This document shows, piece by piece, positions 42,445 through 50,841 of a stretch of DNA of 64,000 nucleotides; the first letter of the stretch is position 1, and the number at the start of each line of letters is the position of its first letter. The position numbers were made by a program, and so were the translations under genes. The notes beneath the pieces are model-generated. The model did not search any database. It was not told the origin of the DNA and worked only from the letters and a program-made list of their open reading frames with translations. The DNA comes from Streptomyces sp. A0642 (lineage in GTDB: Bacteria; Actinomycetota; Actinomycetes; Streptomycetales; Streptomycetaceae), in assembly GCF_004795105.1 (NCBI RefSeq), contig NZ_SSBL01000003.1, positions 372,001 to 436,000 of the forward strand, written 5' to 3'.

Positions 42445-43986
42445 ATGTCCGAAACAGCTCTGTCCGCCGGGAAAGTCGACACCGGCCCCGACCCGAAGCG
42501 CTGGAAGGCGCTGATCTTCATAGCCCTGGCGCAGCTGATGGTCGTGCTCGACGCGACCATCGTGAACATCGCGCTCCCCTCCGCCCAGCAGGACCTGGGG
42601 ATCTCGGACGGCAACCGGCAGTGGGTCATCACCGCCTACGCCCTCGCCTTCGGCGGGCTGCTGCTCTTCGGCGGCCGCATCGCCGACCTCTGGGGCCGGA
42701 AGCGGGCCTTCCTCGTCGGTCTGACGGGCTTCGCCACCGCCTCCGTGCTGGGCGGCGCCGCCCAGGGCGAGGCTATGATGCTCGGCGCCCGTGCGCTGCA
42801 GGGTGTCTTCGGCGCGCTGCTCGCACCCGCCGCGCTCTCGCTGCTCGCGGTGACGTTCACCGAGGCCAGGGAGCGCGCCAAGGCGTTCGGTATCTACGGT
42901 GCGATCGCCGGTGGCGGCGGCGCCGTCGGGTTCATCCTCGGCGGCGCGCTGACCGAGTACCTGAACTGGCGCTGGACCTTCTTCGTCAACGTCCCCTTCG
43001 CGATCGTCGCCGCCCTGGGCGCGTACTTCGTCATCCGTGAGCCGTCCGGTGGCCGCAACCGCTCGCCGCTCGACATCCCGGGCGTCGTGCTGTCCAGCCT
43101 CGGCCTGGTCTCGCTGGTCTACGGATTCACGCGGGCCGAGTCGGCCGGCTGGTCGGACTCGCTGACGATCGGCATGTTCGTCGCCTCCGCGGTGCTCATC
43201 GGGGCGTTCCTGCTCACCGAGGCCAGGGTCAAGGCGCCGTTGCTGCCGCTGCGCGTGCCGGCCGACCGCAACCGCGGCGGCGTGTACCTCTCGCTCGGGC
43301 TCGCGGTCATCGCGATGTTCGGCACGTTCCTGTTCCTCACCTACTACCTGCAGATCGTCCAGGGCTACTCGCCCGTCAGGACCGGTCTGGCCTTCCTTCC
43401 GATGGTCGCCGGCATGATCACGGGCTCGACCCAGATCGGCGCCCGGCTGATGACGAGGGTTCCCCCGCGCCTGCTCATGGGCCCGGGCTTCCTGGTCGCC
43501 GCGGCAGGCATGCTGTTCCTGACCCGGATGGACGTCGGCAGCTCGTACGCCGGTCTGGTTCTGCCCGGTCTGCTGCTGCTCGGCCTCGGTATGGGGTCGG
43601 CCTTCATGCCGGCGATGTCGCTCGCCACCCATGGCGTCGAGCCGCGGGACGCCGGTGTCGCCTCCGCGATGGTCAACACGTCGCAGCAGGTCGGCGGCGC
43701 CATCGGCACCGCGCTCCTGAACACCATCGCGGCCTCGGCCACGACCGCCTACCTCGCCGCGCATGCGGCGGGCGCGACGACTCCGGCCGCGCAGAAGCTG
43801 GTTCAGGCGCAGGCCATGGTGGACGGTTACTCCACCGCCACCTGGTGGGCGGTCGGGATCCTGGTGCTCGCCGCGAGCATCGCGCTGACCATGATCAAGG
43901 CCGGTCACCAGGGCGGACCGGCAGCCGCCTCACGCGTCACGGAAGGCGTTCAGGACGAGACGAAGATCCCCGTCGTCGCCCACTGA
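42445..43986 (+). CDS. MFS exporter, DHA2 family (14 membrane segments)
   Basis: 513 residues from the ATG at 42445 (GTG at 42433 possible). WKALIFIALAQLMVVLDATI is TM1 with motif D1 (LDATIVNIALP), GRIADLWGRKRAFLVG motif A, and GAIAGGGGAVGFILGG motif C of drug:H+ antiporters. Fourteen hydrophobic segments, the last before a short polar tail (GVQDETKIPVVAH). EmrB/QacA-type drug efflux is the expected function. The likely regulator is the TetR at 41137. A terminator follows at 44005. Confidence 0.92.
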   Translation: MSETALSAGKVDTGPDPKRWKALIFIALAQLMVVLDATIVNIALPSAQQDLGISDGNRQWVITAYALAFGGLLLFGGRIADLWGRKRAFLVGLTGFATASVLGGAAQGEAMMLGARALQGVFGALLAPAALSLLAVTFTEARERAKAFGIYGAIAGGGGAVGFILGGALTEYLNWRWTFFVNVPFAIVAALGAYFVIREPSGGRNRSPLDIPGVVLSSLGLVSLVYGFTRAESAGWSDSLTIGMFVASAVLIGAFLLTEARVKAPLLPLRVPADRNRGGVYLSLGLAVIAMFGTFLFLTYYLQIVQGYSPVRTGLAFLPMVAGMITGSTQIGARLMTRVPPRLLMGPGFLVAAAGMLFLTRMDVGSSYAGLVLPGLLLLGLGMGSAFMPAMSLATHGVEPRDAGVASAMVNTSQQVGGAIGTALLNTIAASATTAYLAAHAAGATTPAAQKLVQAQAMVDGYSTATWWAVGILVLAASIALTMIKAGHQGGPAAASRVTEGVQDETKIPVVAH

Positions 43987-44004
43987 GCCTCAGGCGTCAC
44001 ATCC

Positions 44005-44038
44005 GAAGGCCGCGGTCCGCACGCCGACCGCGGCCTTC
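44005..44038. terminator. Bidirectional terminator between two MFS genes
   Basis: GAAGGCCGCGGTC (44005-44017) pairs with GACCGCGGCCTTC (44026-44038), 13 perfect pairs, 8-nt loop, between convergent genes. Confidence 0.8.
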
Positions 44039-44100
44039 CGCCGCGTCGACAGCCCCTGCCGGCCGCCTCGGCAGAACTAGCCATGCCGCCCGGAACGCGG

Positions 44101-45306
44101 CTATGTCCGCGGCGGCCTGAGGGCGGAGTAGGTTCCCGCACCCGCCGCCAGCACGGTGACGCAGCCCGTGAAGACCAGCCCCGCCTCGCGCAGGCCCAGC
44201 CACGTGGCCAGGGCGCCGACACCGACGACCGGTACCGAGATCCCGGTGTACGCGACGACGAAGAACGCCGAGATGGTGCCGCCCCGATGGGTGTCCGGGG
44301 CGGCGTCGCTGACGAGGGTGAGCGCCGCACGGAACGAGAGACCCTGCCCGGTGCCGCCGAAAAGGGCGCCGAGGACGATCAGCGGCAGCGACTCCACGAT
44401 CAGCGACGACGCCACCAGCAGGAGGCCGACGATCAGGGCGCCACAGCCGAGCGGCAGCGCGAGGCGCGCGCCGATGCGCCGGGTCAGCGACTGGCCGAGG
44501 GTCGAGGCGAGGAACACGGAGAACACGACGGCTCCGATCACCGCCAGGTTGCCCACGCCCAGCGTCTCCTTCGCGAAGCTCGGCGCGACCGCGGTGAACA
44601 GCCCGAGCAGGGAGAAACCGGCGAACGCCGCCAGCGAGGCGCGCGCGAACACCCCCTTCACCTCGGGCGGCACCGCTACCCCCTGGGGCGCCGGCCGCGG
44701 CCAGTGCTGAGGGTGCGTCACCGTCTCCGGCAGACGCCAGGTGATCCCGCATGCGAGGGCCACCAGGCCGAGATGCACCCAGAAGGGCAGGGCCAGTGGC
44801 CACGGGGTGTACTCGGCGAGGAAGCCGGAGAGCAACGGCCCGCATCCCAGCCCGCCCATGTTCGCGGCCGTGGCGGCGAATCCGGCCCGCGCCTTCTGCC
44901 CGGGGCGGGCGAGTTCCAGGACCGCCGCGGTCGCCGCGCCGCTCAGCAGCCCGGCCGCGCCGCCGGACAGGAGACGTCCCGCGAAGAGCAGCGGCAGCCC
45001 GCTCTCCAGCAGGAAACATCCCGCGCTCGCCGCCGACAGCGCCATGGCACAGAGCAGCACGGGCCTGCGGCCGGCCTTGTCGGAGTAGTTGCCCGCCAGC
45101 ATCAGCACGGTGATCACCGCCAGGGCGTACACGGCGAACACGACGGTCACCATCAGCTCGGAGAACCCGATCTGTTCCTGGTAGAGCCCGTACAGGGGAG
45201 TGGGCAGAGTGGTCCCGGCCATCCCGATGGCGAACACCACGGCGGCGGCCGCATAGCCGGGCCGTCGGCCACCGGCCGTTCTCACCGCATCCTCGCGAAC
45301 GATCAC
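44101..45306 (-). CDS. MFS exporter (12 membrane segments)
   Basis: 401 residues from the GTG at 45306. GMAGTTLPTPLYGLYQEQIG opens TM1; AGNYSDKAGRRPVLL is MFS motif A; 12 hydrophobic segments follow. It resembles small-molecule exporters of the DHA1 type. It is divergent from the rifampin phosphotransferase gene. In the shared 584-bp gap a promoter with -35 TTGCCG and -10 TATACG at 17 bp spacing points toward this gene, with the -35 inside the rifamycin-associated element. That links it to the antibiotic-response genes on the other side. Confidence 0.9.
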   Translation of the reverse strand: MIVREDAVRTAGGRRPGYAAAAVVFAIGMAGTTLPTPLYGLYQEQIGFSELMVTVVFAVYALAVITVLMLAGNYSDKAGRRPVLLCAMALSAASAGCFLLESGLPLLFAGRLLSGGAAGLLSGAATAAVLELARPGQKARAGFAATAANMGGLGCGPLLSGFLAEYTPWPLALPFWVHLGLVALACGITWRLPETVTHPQHWPRPAPQGVAVPPEVKGVFARASLAAFAGFSLLGLFTAVAPSFAKETLGVGNLAVIGAVVFSVFLASTLGQSLTRRIGARLALPLGCGALIVGLLLVASSLIVESLPLIVLGALFGGTGQGLSFRAALTLVSDAAPDTHRGGTISAFFVVAYTGISVPVVGVGALATWLGLREAGLVFTGCVTVLAAGAGTYSALRPPRT

Positions 45307-45531
45307 CCGCGCCACCCTACGAGCGGCCGACCGCCCGGCGCGCGCACGGCGCGAGGGACCACCGGGCGAGTCGTGGGAACCGGCGTGACGGGCCTCGGCG
45401 GTCGGCCGCCACTCGACGCGTGCTGTCCGCGGCACAGCCGTCGCCCGCGCGGCGCTGCGTGTGGTCCGGGGCGCCCGCGCGGCGTCACCGGTCATCCACC
45501 GGGCGCGGTGAGTGCGCCAGAAAGCGCGAAG

Positions 45532-45555
45532 GGCAAGGAGAACGCTCTCCTTGCC
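45532..45555 (-). other. Hairpin at the predicted 5' end of the exporter transcript
   Basis: GGCAAGGAGA (45532-45541) and TCTCCTTGCC (45546-45555) pair perfectly with a 4-nt loop. The -10 at 45564-45569 would start transcription at about 45557, so this stem would be the first thing transcribed. It may stabilise the 250-nt leader or take part in antibiotic-sensitive start or elongation. Confidence 0.5.
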
Positions 45556-45563
45556 ACTCCTAA

Positions 45564-45597
45564 CGTATAGCGCACCGGGGGGCTTGCGGCAAGACCC
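45564..45597. promoter_or_regulatory. Rifamycin-associated element (RAE) with embedded minus-strand promoter
   Basis: GGGGCTTGCGGCAAGACCC (45579-45597) matches the 19-bp inverted repeat known to precede rifamycin-inactivation genes in actinomycetes. On the minus strand it contains TTGCCG (45592-45587), 17 bp before TATACG (45569-45564). On the plus strand TTGCGG (45584-45589) is 19 bp before CAAAAT (45609-45614). Expression from both directions in response to rifamycins is predicted. Confidence 0.75.
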
Positions 45598-45654
45598 GGG
45601 TGGTGCCGCAAAATCGTCGGCTGAGGCCACAACCTGCGGAATGGGGAGCACGAG

Positions 45655-45894
45655 GTGCGTGAGGTGTCGATGTACGGGGGACGCGGTGACGTCGGGGAAG
45701 CGGTGGGCGTGGCAGAACGGTCGCGAGTCCGGGGAGCGGTGGAATGCGTGTGCGCGCCGCCCGGGGCGTCGGAAAGAGGGCAGTCAGTGACGAGGAAGCG
45801 GCCGGCGAGAGGGCCGGCGTATGCGGAGGCGCCCGTGAGGCGGCCGGCCGGTGCCGGGCGAGGGAACATGACGGCGGCGGAGGGAGCGCGATGA
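45655..45894 (+). CDS. Possible 79-residue leader ORF overlapping rph
   Basis: GTG start with GGGGAG 6 nt upstream; the frame stops at TGA overlapping the rph ATG (ATGA). The product (MREVSMYGGRGDVGEAVGVA at the start, rich in Arg, Gly, Ala, Pro later) has no recognisable domain. Coupling geometry and ribosome site are the only support. Confidence 0.3.
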   Translation: MREVSMYGGRGDVGEAVGVAERSRVRGAVECVCAPPGASERGQSVTRKRPARGPAYAEAPVRRPAGAGRGNMTAAEGAR

Positions 45895-48485
45895 TCGAGC
45901 AGTACGTACGGGATCTCCGAGAAGTCGACGAGACGCAGGTCGCGCTCGTGGGCGGCAAGGGCGCGCACCTGGGTGCGCTGTCGCGGATCGACGGTATCCG
46001 GGTGCCGCCCGGCTTCTGCGTGACGACGGACGCCTTCCGGCGCATCATGGCGCAGAAGCCGTCGGTCGACGGCCTGCTCGATCAGCTGTCGGGTCTGGAC
46101 CCGGACGACCGGGAGGCGATCCGCACGCTCAGCGCGCAGATCCGCCACACCATCGAAGAGACGCCCCTCCCGGGTGAGTTGGCGAAGGCGATCACCCGCG
46201 CCCTGGCCTCGCTGGGCGAGCGGGCCGCCTGCGCGGTCCGGTCGAGCGCGACGGCGGAGGACCTCCCGACGGCCTCCTTCGCCGGCCAGCAGGACACGTA
46301 CCTCAATGTCCGGGGTCCGGAGGCGGTCCTCCAGCACATCAGCCGGTGCTGGGCCTCGCTGTTCACCGAGCGGGCCGTCACCTACCGGCAGCGGAACGGC
46401 ATCGATCACCGCACGGTCCACATGGCCGTGGTCGTCCAGCAGATGGTCTTCCCGCAGGCCAGCGGCATCCTGTTCACGGCCGACCCGGTCACGGGCAACC
46501 GGAAGGTCGCCACCGTGGACGCCGGCTTCGGTCTCGGCGAGGCCCTGGTCTCCGGACTCGTGAACCCGGACGTGTTCAAGGTGCGGGACGGCGAAGTCGT
46601 CGCCAGGGAAGTGTCCGTCCAACAGCGCGCGGTGCACGCGCTCCCGGCCGGCGGCACGCAGGAAGTGGCGGTCGACCCGCACCGGCAGGAGGAGCCGGCG
46701 CTCACGGACGAGCAGGCCCTGCGGCTGGTCGGACTCGGGCGACGGATCGAAGCACACTTCGGCCGCCCCCAGGACATCGAATGGTGCCTGGCCGACGACG
46801 CCTTCCACATCGTCCAGAGCCGGCCGGTCACCACGTTGTTCCCCATCCCCGATTCCGGCGACGAGGAGAACCACGTCTACGTCTCCGTCGGTCATCAGCA
46901 GATGATGACCGACCCCATGAAGCCCCTGGGCTACTCCATGTGGCAGCAGACAGCCATGGTGGCGATGCACGAGGCCGGTGGAAGGCTGTTCGTCGACGTC
47001 ACCCGGCGGCTGGCCTCGCCCGCAGGCCGCGCCGCCCTCCTGGACCTCATGGGGAAAGGCGATCCGCTGGTCAGGGACGCCCTGGAGACGGTCCTGGAAC
47101 GCGACTTCGTCCCGTCGGTCCCGGACGCGGGCCCCGGCGGGCCGCCGCCCGGCGGCGCACGGGCGCCGATCGAAACCGATCCGGCCGTCGTCACGGACTT
47201 GATCGAGCGCAGCGAGGCGTCCGTCGCCGCCCTGGAGCGGGACATCGAGACGAAGAGCGGACCGGCGCTGTTCGACTTCCTGACCGACGCCTTCGTGGAA
47301 CACAAGCGAGTCCTCAGCGACCCGGTGAGCATTCAGGTGATCATGGCGGGGATGGAGTCGACGTGGTGGCTGAACGACAAGCTCCAGGAGTGGCTGGGTG
47401 AGAAGAACGCGGCCGACACGCTCACCCTGTCGGCCCCCGGCAACATCACGTCGGAGATGGGGCTGGAGCTGCTCGCCGTCGCGGACGTGATCCGCCCGTA
47501 TCCGGAGCTGGTGGCGTTCCTGGAGGGCGTGGAGGACGAGGACTTCCTCGACGAGCTGTCCACGCGCGAGGGCGGGACCGAGGCACGCGAGGCCATCGAG
47601 ACCTACCTCGACCGGTACGGCATGCGCTGCGTCGGCGAGATCGACATCACGAGGCCACGCTGGCGCGAGCGCCCCACCACCCTCGTGCCCGTGATCCTCG
47701 ACCACGTCCGGAACTTCGGACCGGGCGCCGCCGAGCGGCGCTTCGAGCAGGGGCGGCAGAAGGCACTGAAGAAGGAACAGGACGTGCTGTCGCGCTTGAG
47801 GGCTCTGCCGGACGGGGACCGGAAGGCGGACGAGGCCAAGCGGATGATCGACCGGGTGCGGACCTTCATCGGGTACAGGGAGTACCCGAAGTACGGCATC
47901 GTCAGCCGCTCGTTCGTCTACAAGAGGGCTCTGCTGGCGGAGGCCGAACGCCTTGTGCGGGCCGAGGTGCTCCGCGAGAAGGAGGACGTCTTCTACCTCA
48001 CGTTCCAGGAGTTCCACGACGTCGTGCGCTCGAACCGGGTGGATGACCGTCTCATCCAGCGGCGCAAGGAGGCGTTCCGCTCGTACCACGCCCTCACAGC
48101 GCCCCGGGTCCTCACCTCGGAGGGGGAGGCGTTCACCGGGGCGTACCGGCGCGACGACGTGCCGGCCGGTGCCCTGACGGGAGTCCCGGTCTCCGCGGGG
48201 ACCATCGAGGGGAGGGCCCGCGTCATCCTCGACATGGCCGACGCCGACCTCGAAGCGGGTGACATCCTGGTCACGACGTTCACGGACCCCAGCTGGTCGC
48301 CGCTGTTCGTCGGGATCGCGGGATTGGTGACGGAGGTGGGCGGCCTGATGACCCATGGCGCGGTGATCGCCCGGGAGTACGGCTTGCCGGCCGTCGTGGG
48401 CGTGGAGCGGGCCACCCGGCTGATCCGGGACGGCCAGCGCATCCGCGTGCACGGCACGGACGGGTACGTCGAACTCCTGCCCTGA
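45891..48485 (+). CDS. rph: Rifampin (rifamycin) phosphotransferase
   Basis: 864 residues from the ATG at 45891. ATP-binding domain 1-320 with Lys23 in VGGKGAHLG and Arg117 in CAVRSSATAEDLP, positions almost identical to those of characterised Rph enzymes. Rifampin-binding domain about 325-750 begins VYVSVGHQQMMTDPMKPLG, a signature that separates Rph from phosphoenolpyruvate synthase. Swivelling His domain at the end with His822 in GGLMTHGAVIAREYGLPAVVGV. It transfers the beta phosphate of ATP to the C21 hydroxyl of rifamycins, inactivating them. Start about 290 bp after the RAE. Followed by vat and ere. Confidence 0.94.
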   Translation: MIEQYVRDLREVDETQVALVGGKGAHLGALSRIDGIRVPPGFCVTTDAFRRIMAQKPSVDGLLDQLSGLDPDDREAIRTLSAQIRHTIEETPLPGELAKAITRALASLGERAACAVRSSATAEDLPTASFAGQQDTYLNVRGPEAVLQHISRCWASLFTERAVTYRQRNGIDHRTVHMAVVVQQMVFPQASGILFTADPVTGNRKVATVDAGFGLGEALVSGLVNPDVFKVRDGEVVAREVSVQQRAVHALPAGGTQEVAVDPHRQEEPALTDEQALRLVGLGRRIEAHFGRPQDIEWCLADDAFHIVQSRPVTTLFPIPDSGDEENHVYVSVGHQQMMTDPMKPLGYSMWQQTAMVAMHEAGGRLFVDVTRRLASPAGRAALLDLMGKGDPLVRDALETVLERDFVPSVPDAGPGGPPPGGARAPIETDPAVVTDLIERSEASVAALERDIETKSGPALFDFLTDAFVEHKRVLSDPVSIQVIMAGMESTWWLNDKLQEWLGEKNAADTLTLSAPGNITSEMGLELLAVADVIRPYPELVAFLEGVEDEDFLDELSTREGGTEAREAIETYLDRYGMRCVGEIDITRPRWRERPTTLVPVILDHVRNFGPGAAERRFEQGRQKALKKEQDVLSRLRALPDGDRKADEAKRMIDRVRTFIGYREYPKYGIVSRSFVYKRALLAEAERLVRAEVLREKEDVFYLTFQEFHDVVRSNRVDDRLIQRRKEAFRSYHALTAPRVLTSEGEAFTGAYRRDDVPAGALTGVPVSAGTIEGRARVILDMADADLEAGDILVTTFTDPSWSPLFVGIAGLVTEVGGLMTHGAVIAREYGLPAVVGVERATRLIRDGQRIRVHGTDGYVELLP

Positions 48486-48598
48486 CCGACGGGTCTCCCG
48501 CCGGGAGTTCTCCGGCCACCGGCTTCCGCCCGAGGGACCGCACCACCGGCCGGCCGCAGACCCCCAACTGACCACTCGCTCATGATGAGGACGCCGCC

Positions 48599-49249
48599 AT
48601 GCCCGTACCCGCCGATCCCACCGTGCTGCACCCGATGCCCGGGCAGCCGCGAGTGGTCCTGCTCAAGCCGCTGGTGAAGTCCCCGCTCATCGACGTCGGG
48701 GATTACTCCTACTACGACGACCCGGACGACGCGACCGCCTTCGAGACGCGCAACGTGCTGTACCACTACGGGCCGGAGAAGCTCGTCATCGGCAAGTTCT
48801 GCGCGCTGGGCACGGGGGTGCGGTTCCTCATGAACGGCGCCAACCACCGCATGGACGGCCCCTCCACCTTTCCCTTCCCCACCATGGGCGGCTCCTGGGC
48901 CGACCACTTCGACCTGCTCACCGGGCTGCCCACCCGGGGGGACACCGTGGTCGGCAACGATGTCTGGTTCGGCTACGGCGCGACGGTCATGCCAGGGATC
49001 CGCATCGGCCACGGCGCGATCATCGGGGCCGGCGCCGTGGTCACCACGGACGTACCCGACTACGGAATCGTCGGCGGCAACCCGGCCCGCCTCATCCGCA
49101 TCCGCTACAGCGCCGAGGACGTGGCACGGCTGCTGGCGGTGGCCTGGTGGGACTGGCCCGCCGAGCACATCACCGAGCACGTACGAACCATCATGTCCGG
49201 GACCGTCGACCAGCTGCAGGACGCGTCCCCCACCCTCCCGCAGCCGTAA
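48599..49249 (+). CDS. Streptogramin A acetyltransferase-like (Vat/xenobiotic acetyltransferase)
   Basis: 216 residues. Left-handed beta-helix acetyltransferase: KLVIGKFCALGTGVRFLMNGANHRMDG with catalytic His83, then VVGNDVWFGYGATVMPGIRIGHGAIIGAGAVV hexapeptide repeats and PDYGIVGGNPARLIR. The WDWPAEHI stretch after it is typical of Vat-type enzymes, which acetylate streptogramin A (virginiamycin M). CatB-type chloramphenicol acetyltransferases are the close alternative. 113 bp after rph. Confidence 0.9.
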   Translation: MPVPADPTVLHPMPGQPRVVLLKPLVKSPLIDVGDYSYYDDPDDATAFETRNVLYHYGPEKLVIGKFCALGTGVRFLMNGANHRMDGPSTFPFPTMGGSWADHFDLLTGLPTRGDTVVGNDVWFGYGATVMPGIRIGHGAIIGAGAVVTTDVPDYGIVGGNPARLIRIRYSAEDVARLLAVAWWDWPAEHITEHVRTIMSGTVDQLQDASPTLPQP

Positions 49250-49286
49250 TCCATTCGTGCCGTCTCCCGTGCGGAAGAACCCCACC

Positions 49287-50564
49287 ATGCCTCCTGAAAC
49301 CGTCCGAACACCCTTCGGTGACTGGCTCCACGGCCACGCCACCCCGCTCAGCCACCTCGACCCGGCAGCGCCCCTGGACGACTTGGAACCGCTGCGCGAC
49401 GTCCTCGGCGGCACCCGCGTCGTCGCCCTGGGCGAACACTCCCACTTCATCGCCGAGTTCGCCGCGATGCGCCGTCGCCTCCTGCGGTTCCTCGTCGAAC
49501 GCTGCGGCTTCACCGTCCTGGCCTTCGAGTACGGCTTCGCCGAAGCGATCGCCCTCGACGCCTGGGCCCAGGGCCGGGGAGCCGACGGCGATCTCTCCAC
49601 GCTCCTGGCCTCATCGGTCCCCATCGGAGTCCCGGAACCGCTGCGCTTCATCCGCCGGCACAACCGCACAGCCGCAACACCGGTGCGCTTCGCGGGAATC
49701 GACATCCCCGCGGCCGGCGGGTCGCTGCTCCCCGCCCTGACGCCCGTGGCCGACTACCTCCGCCGGATCGACCCGGAAACCCTCCCGGCCGTCCAGAGCG
49801 CGATCACGATCGCCGCGTCCTTCGCCGGTGACTCCGCAGCGGTGGCCGCCCCCGCCTGGGCGCGCCTGGCCACCACCGAACAGGACGCCCTCAGCGCGCT
49901 CCTGGCGCGCCTGCTCATCCGATTCCGGTCATTGAAACCGCTGTACCTCTCCCGTGGGGACCAGCACAGCTACGACACCGCCCTGCGATGCCTGGAAGGC
50001 GCCTGCCACGGCGACTACACCTTCCGTGCCATGGCCGCCCTCTTCGCCGGAGAGGGCCTTACGGCCGACACCTCCGCCCGCGAGCACTACATGGCCGAAT
50101 CCGTCCTGTGGCACCTGAACCGACTCGCCCCCACGGCCCGCGTCGTGCTGGTGGCGCACAACGCCCACATCCAGAAGACACCGGTCGCCTTCGACGGCCA
50201 CCTCACGGGGCTTCCCATGGGACAGCACCTGCACCGCGCACTGGGCGACACCTACTTCGCCCTCGGCCTGACAAGCATCACCGGGCACACGGCGGAGATG
50301 CGCCGCGACGAAGAGACGGCCTTGGGATTCAGCCTCCACGACACACCGCTGGAGCCACCCGTCCCCGGAAGCATCGAAGCGGCCTTCGCCGACACCGGCC
50401 TCGGACTCGCCTTCGCCGATCTCCGTCCCGCCCGAGCGGACGGCCTCAGCGGCCCCGACCACATCCGGATGCAAAGCATCTACCAACGCACCCCGGTCAT
50501 CGACGCGTTCGACGGCATCCTCAGCACCCCCTCCTCCGCCCCCACCGGCCTGGAGAAGCCATGA
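49287..50564 (+). CDS. Erythromycin esterase family protein
   Basis: 425 residues from the ATG at 49287 with GGAAG upstream. GTRVVALGEHSHFIAEF (Glu50, His51, His53), FEYGFAEAIALD with Glu81, ATPVRFAGIDIPAAGG, and VVLVAHNAHIQKTP are family blocks, all catalytic His/Glu positions present. Ere enzymes hydrolyse the lactone ring of erythromycin and other 14-membered macrolides. It lies 37 bp after the vat-like gene; the three genes can be one transcript. Some relatives act on other substrates, so macrolide activity needs a test. Confidence 0.9.
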   Translation: MPPETVRTPFGDWLHGHATPLSHLDPAAPLDDLEPLRDVLGGTRVVALGEHSHFIAEFAAMRRRLLRFLVERCGFTVLAFEYGFAEAIALDAWAQGRGADGDLSTLLASSVPIGVPEPLRFIRRHNRTAATPVRFAGIDIPAAGGSLLPALTPVADYLRRIDPETLPAVQSAITIAASFAGDSAAVAAPAWARLATTEQDALSALLARLLIRFRSLKPLYLSRGDQHSYDTALRCLEGACHGDYTFRAMAALFAGEGLTADTSAREHYMAESVLWHLNRLAPTARVVLVAHNAHIQKTPVAFDGHLTGLPMGQHLHRALGDTYFALGLTSITGHTAEMRRDEETALGFSLHDTPLEPPVPGSIEAAFADTGLGLAFADLRPARADGLSGPDHIRMQSIYQRTPVIDAFDGILSTPSSAPTGLEKP

Positions 50565-50710
50565 CCAGCAGGTTCCCCGAATCGGTCGTCGATCGCCACG
50601 ATCCGGAGCTGCTCCCGGTCCGGCAACGGGTTCACATCGTGCGCACGCTGGAACCGTGGCCGCATCGCGCTCTCCGCATAGCCGCTTGCCCGGGCGTTCG
50701 CGCGTTCGCG
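50561..50710 (+). pseudogene. Possible N-terminal remnant of a coupled fourth gene
   Basis: ATG overlaps the ere stop (ATGA). About 50 residues look plausible, LLPVRQRVHIVRTLEP then ALRIAACPGVRAFA, loosely like the first motif of a SAM-dependent methyltransferase (ALEIGCGPG). Beyond this the frame is low-complexity Arg/Ser. Weak evidence; the segment could be non-coding. Confidence 0.25.
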
Positions 50711-50841
50711 CAGGACGAGCGACGCCTGTCGCGGCACAGTCCTCAGCGCTGCGGGCTCGCTCAGCCCGTGCTGTCCGCCGGACGAATCGCCGCCGACGGG
50801 CGGAACCCTCGGTCGGGAACGTCGCGCCCCGGAGAGACAGG

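Noticed and set aside
45891..48485. Phosphoenolpyruvate synthase
   Set aside because: Length, the VGHQQMMTDPMKPLG signature at the second domain and the RAE point to rifampin phosphotransferase.
45895..48575. A 1000-codon open frame on the minus strand over rph
   Set aside because: Arg/Asp/Gly/His-rich shadow produced by the GC-rich third positions of rph.
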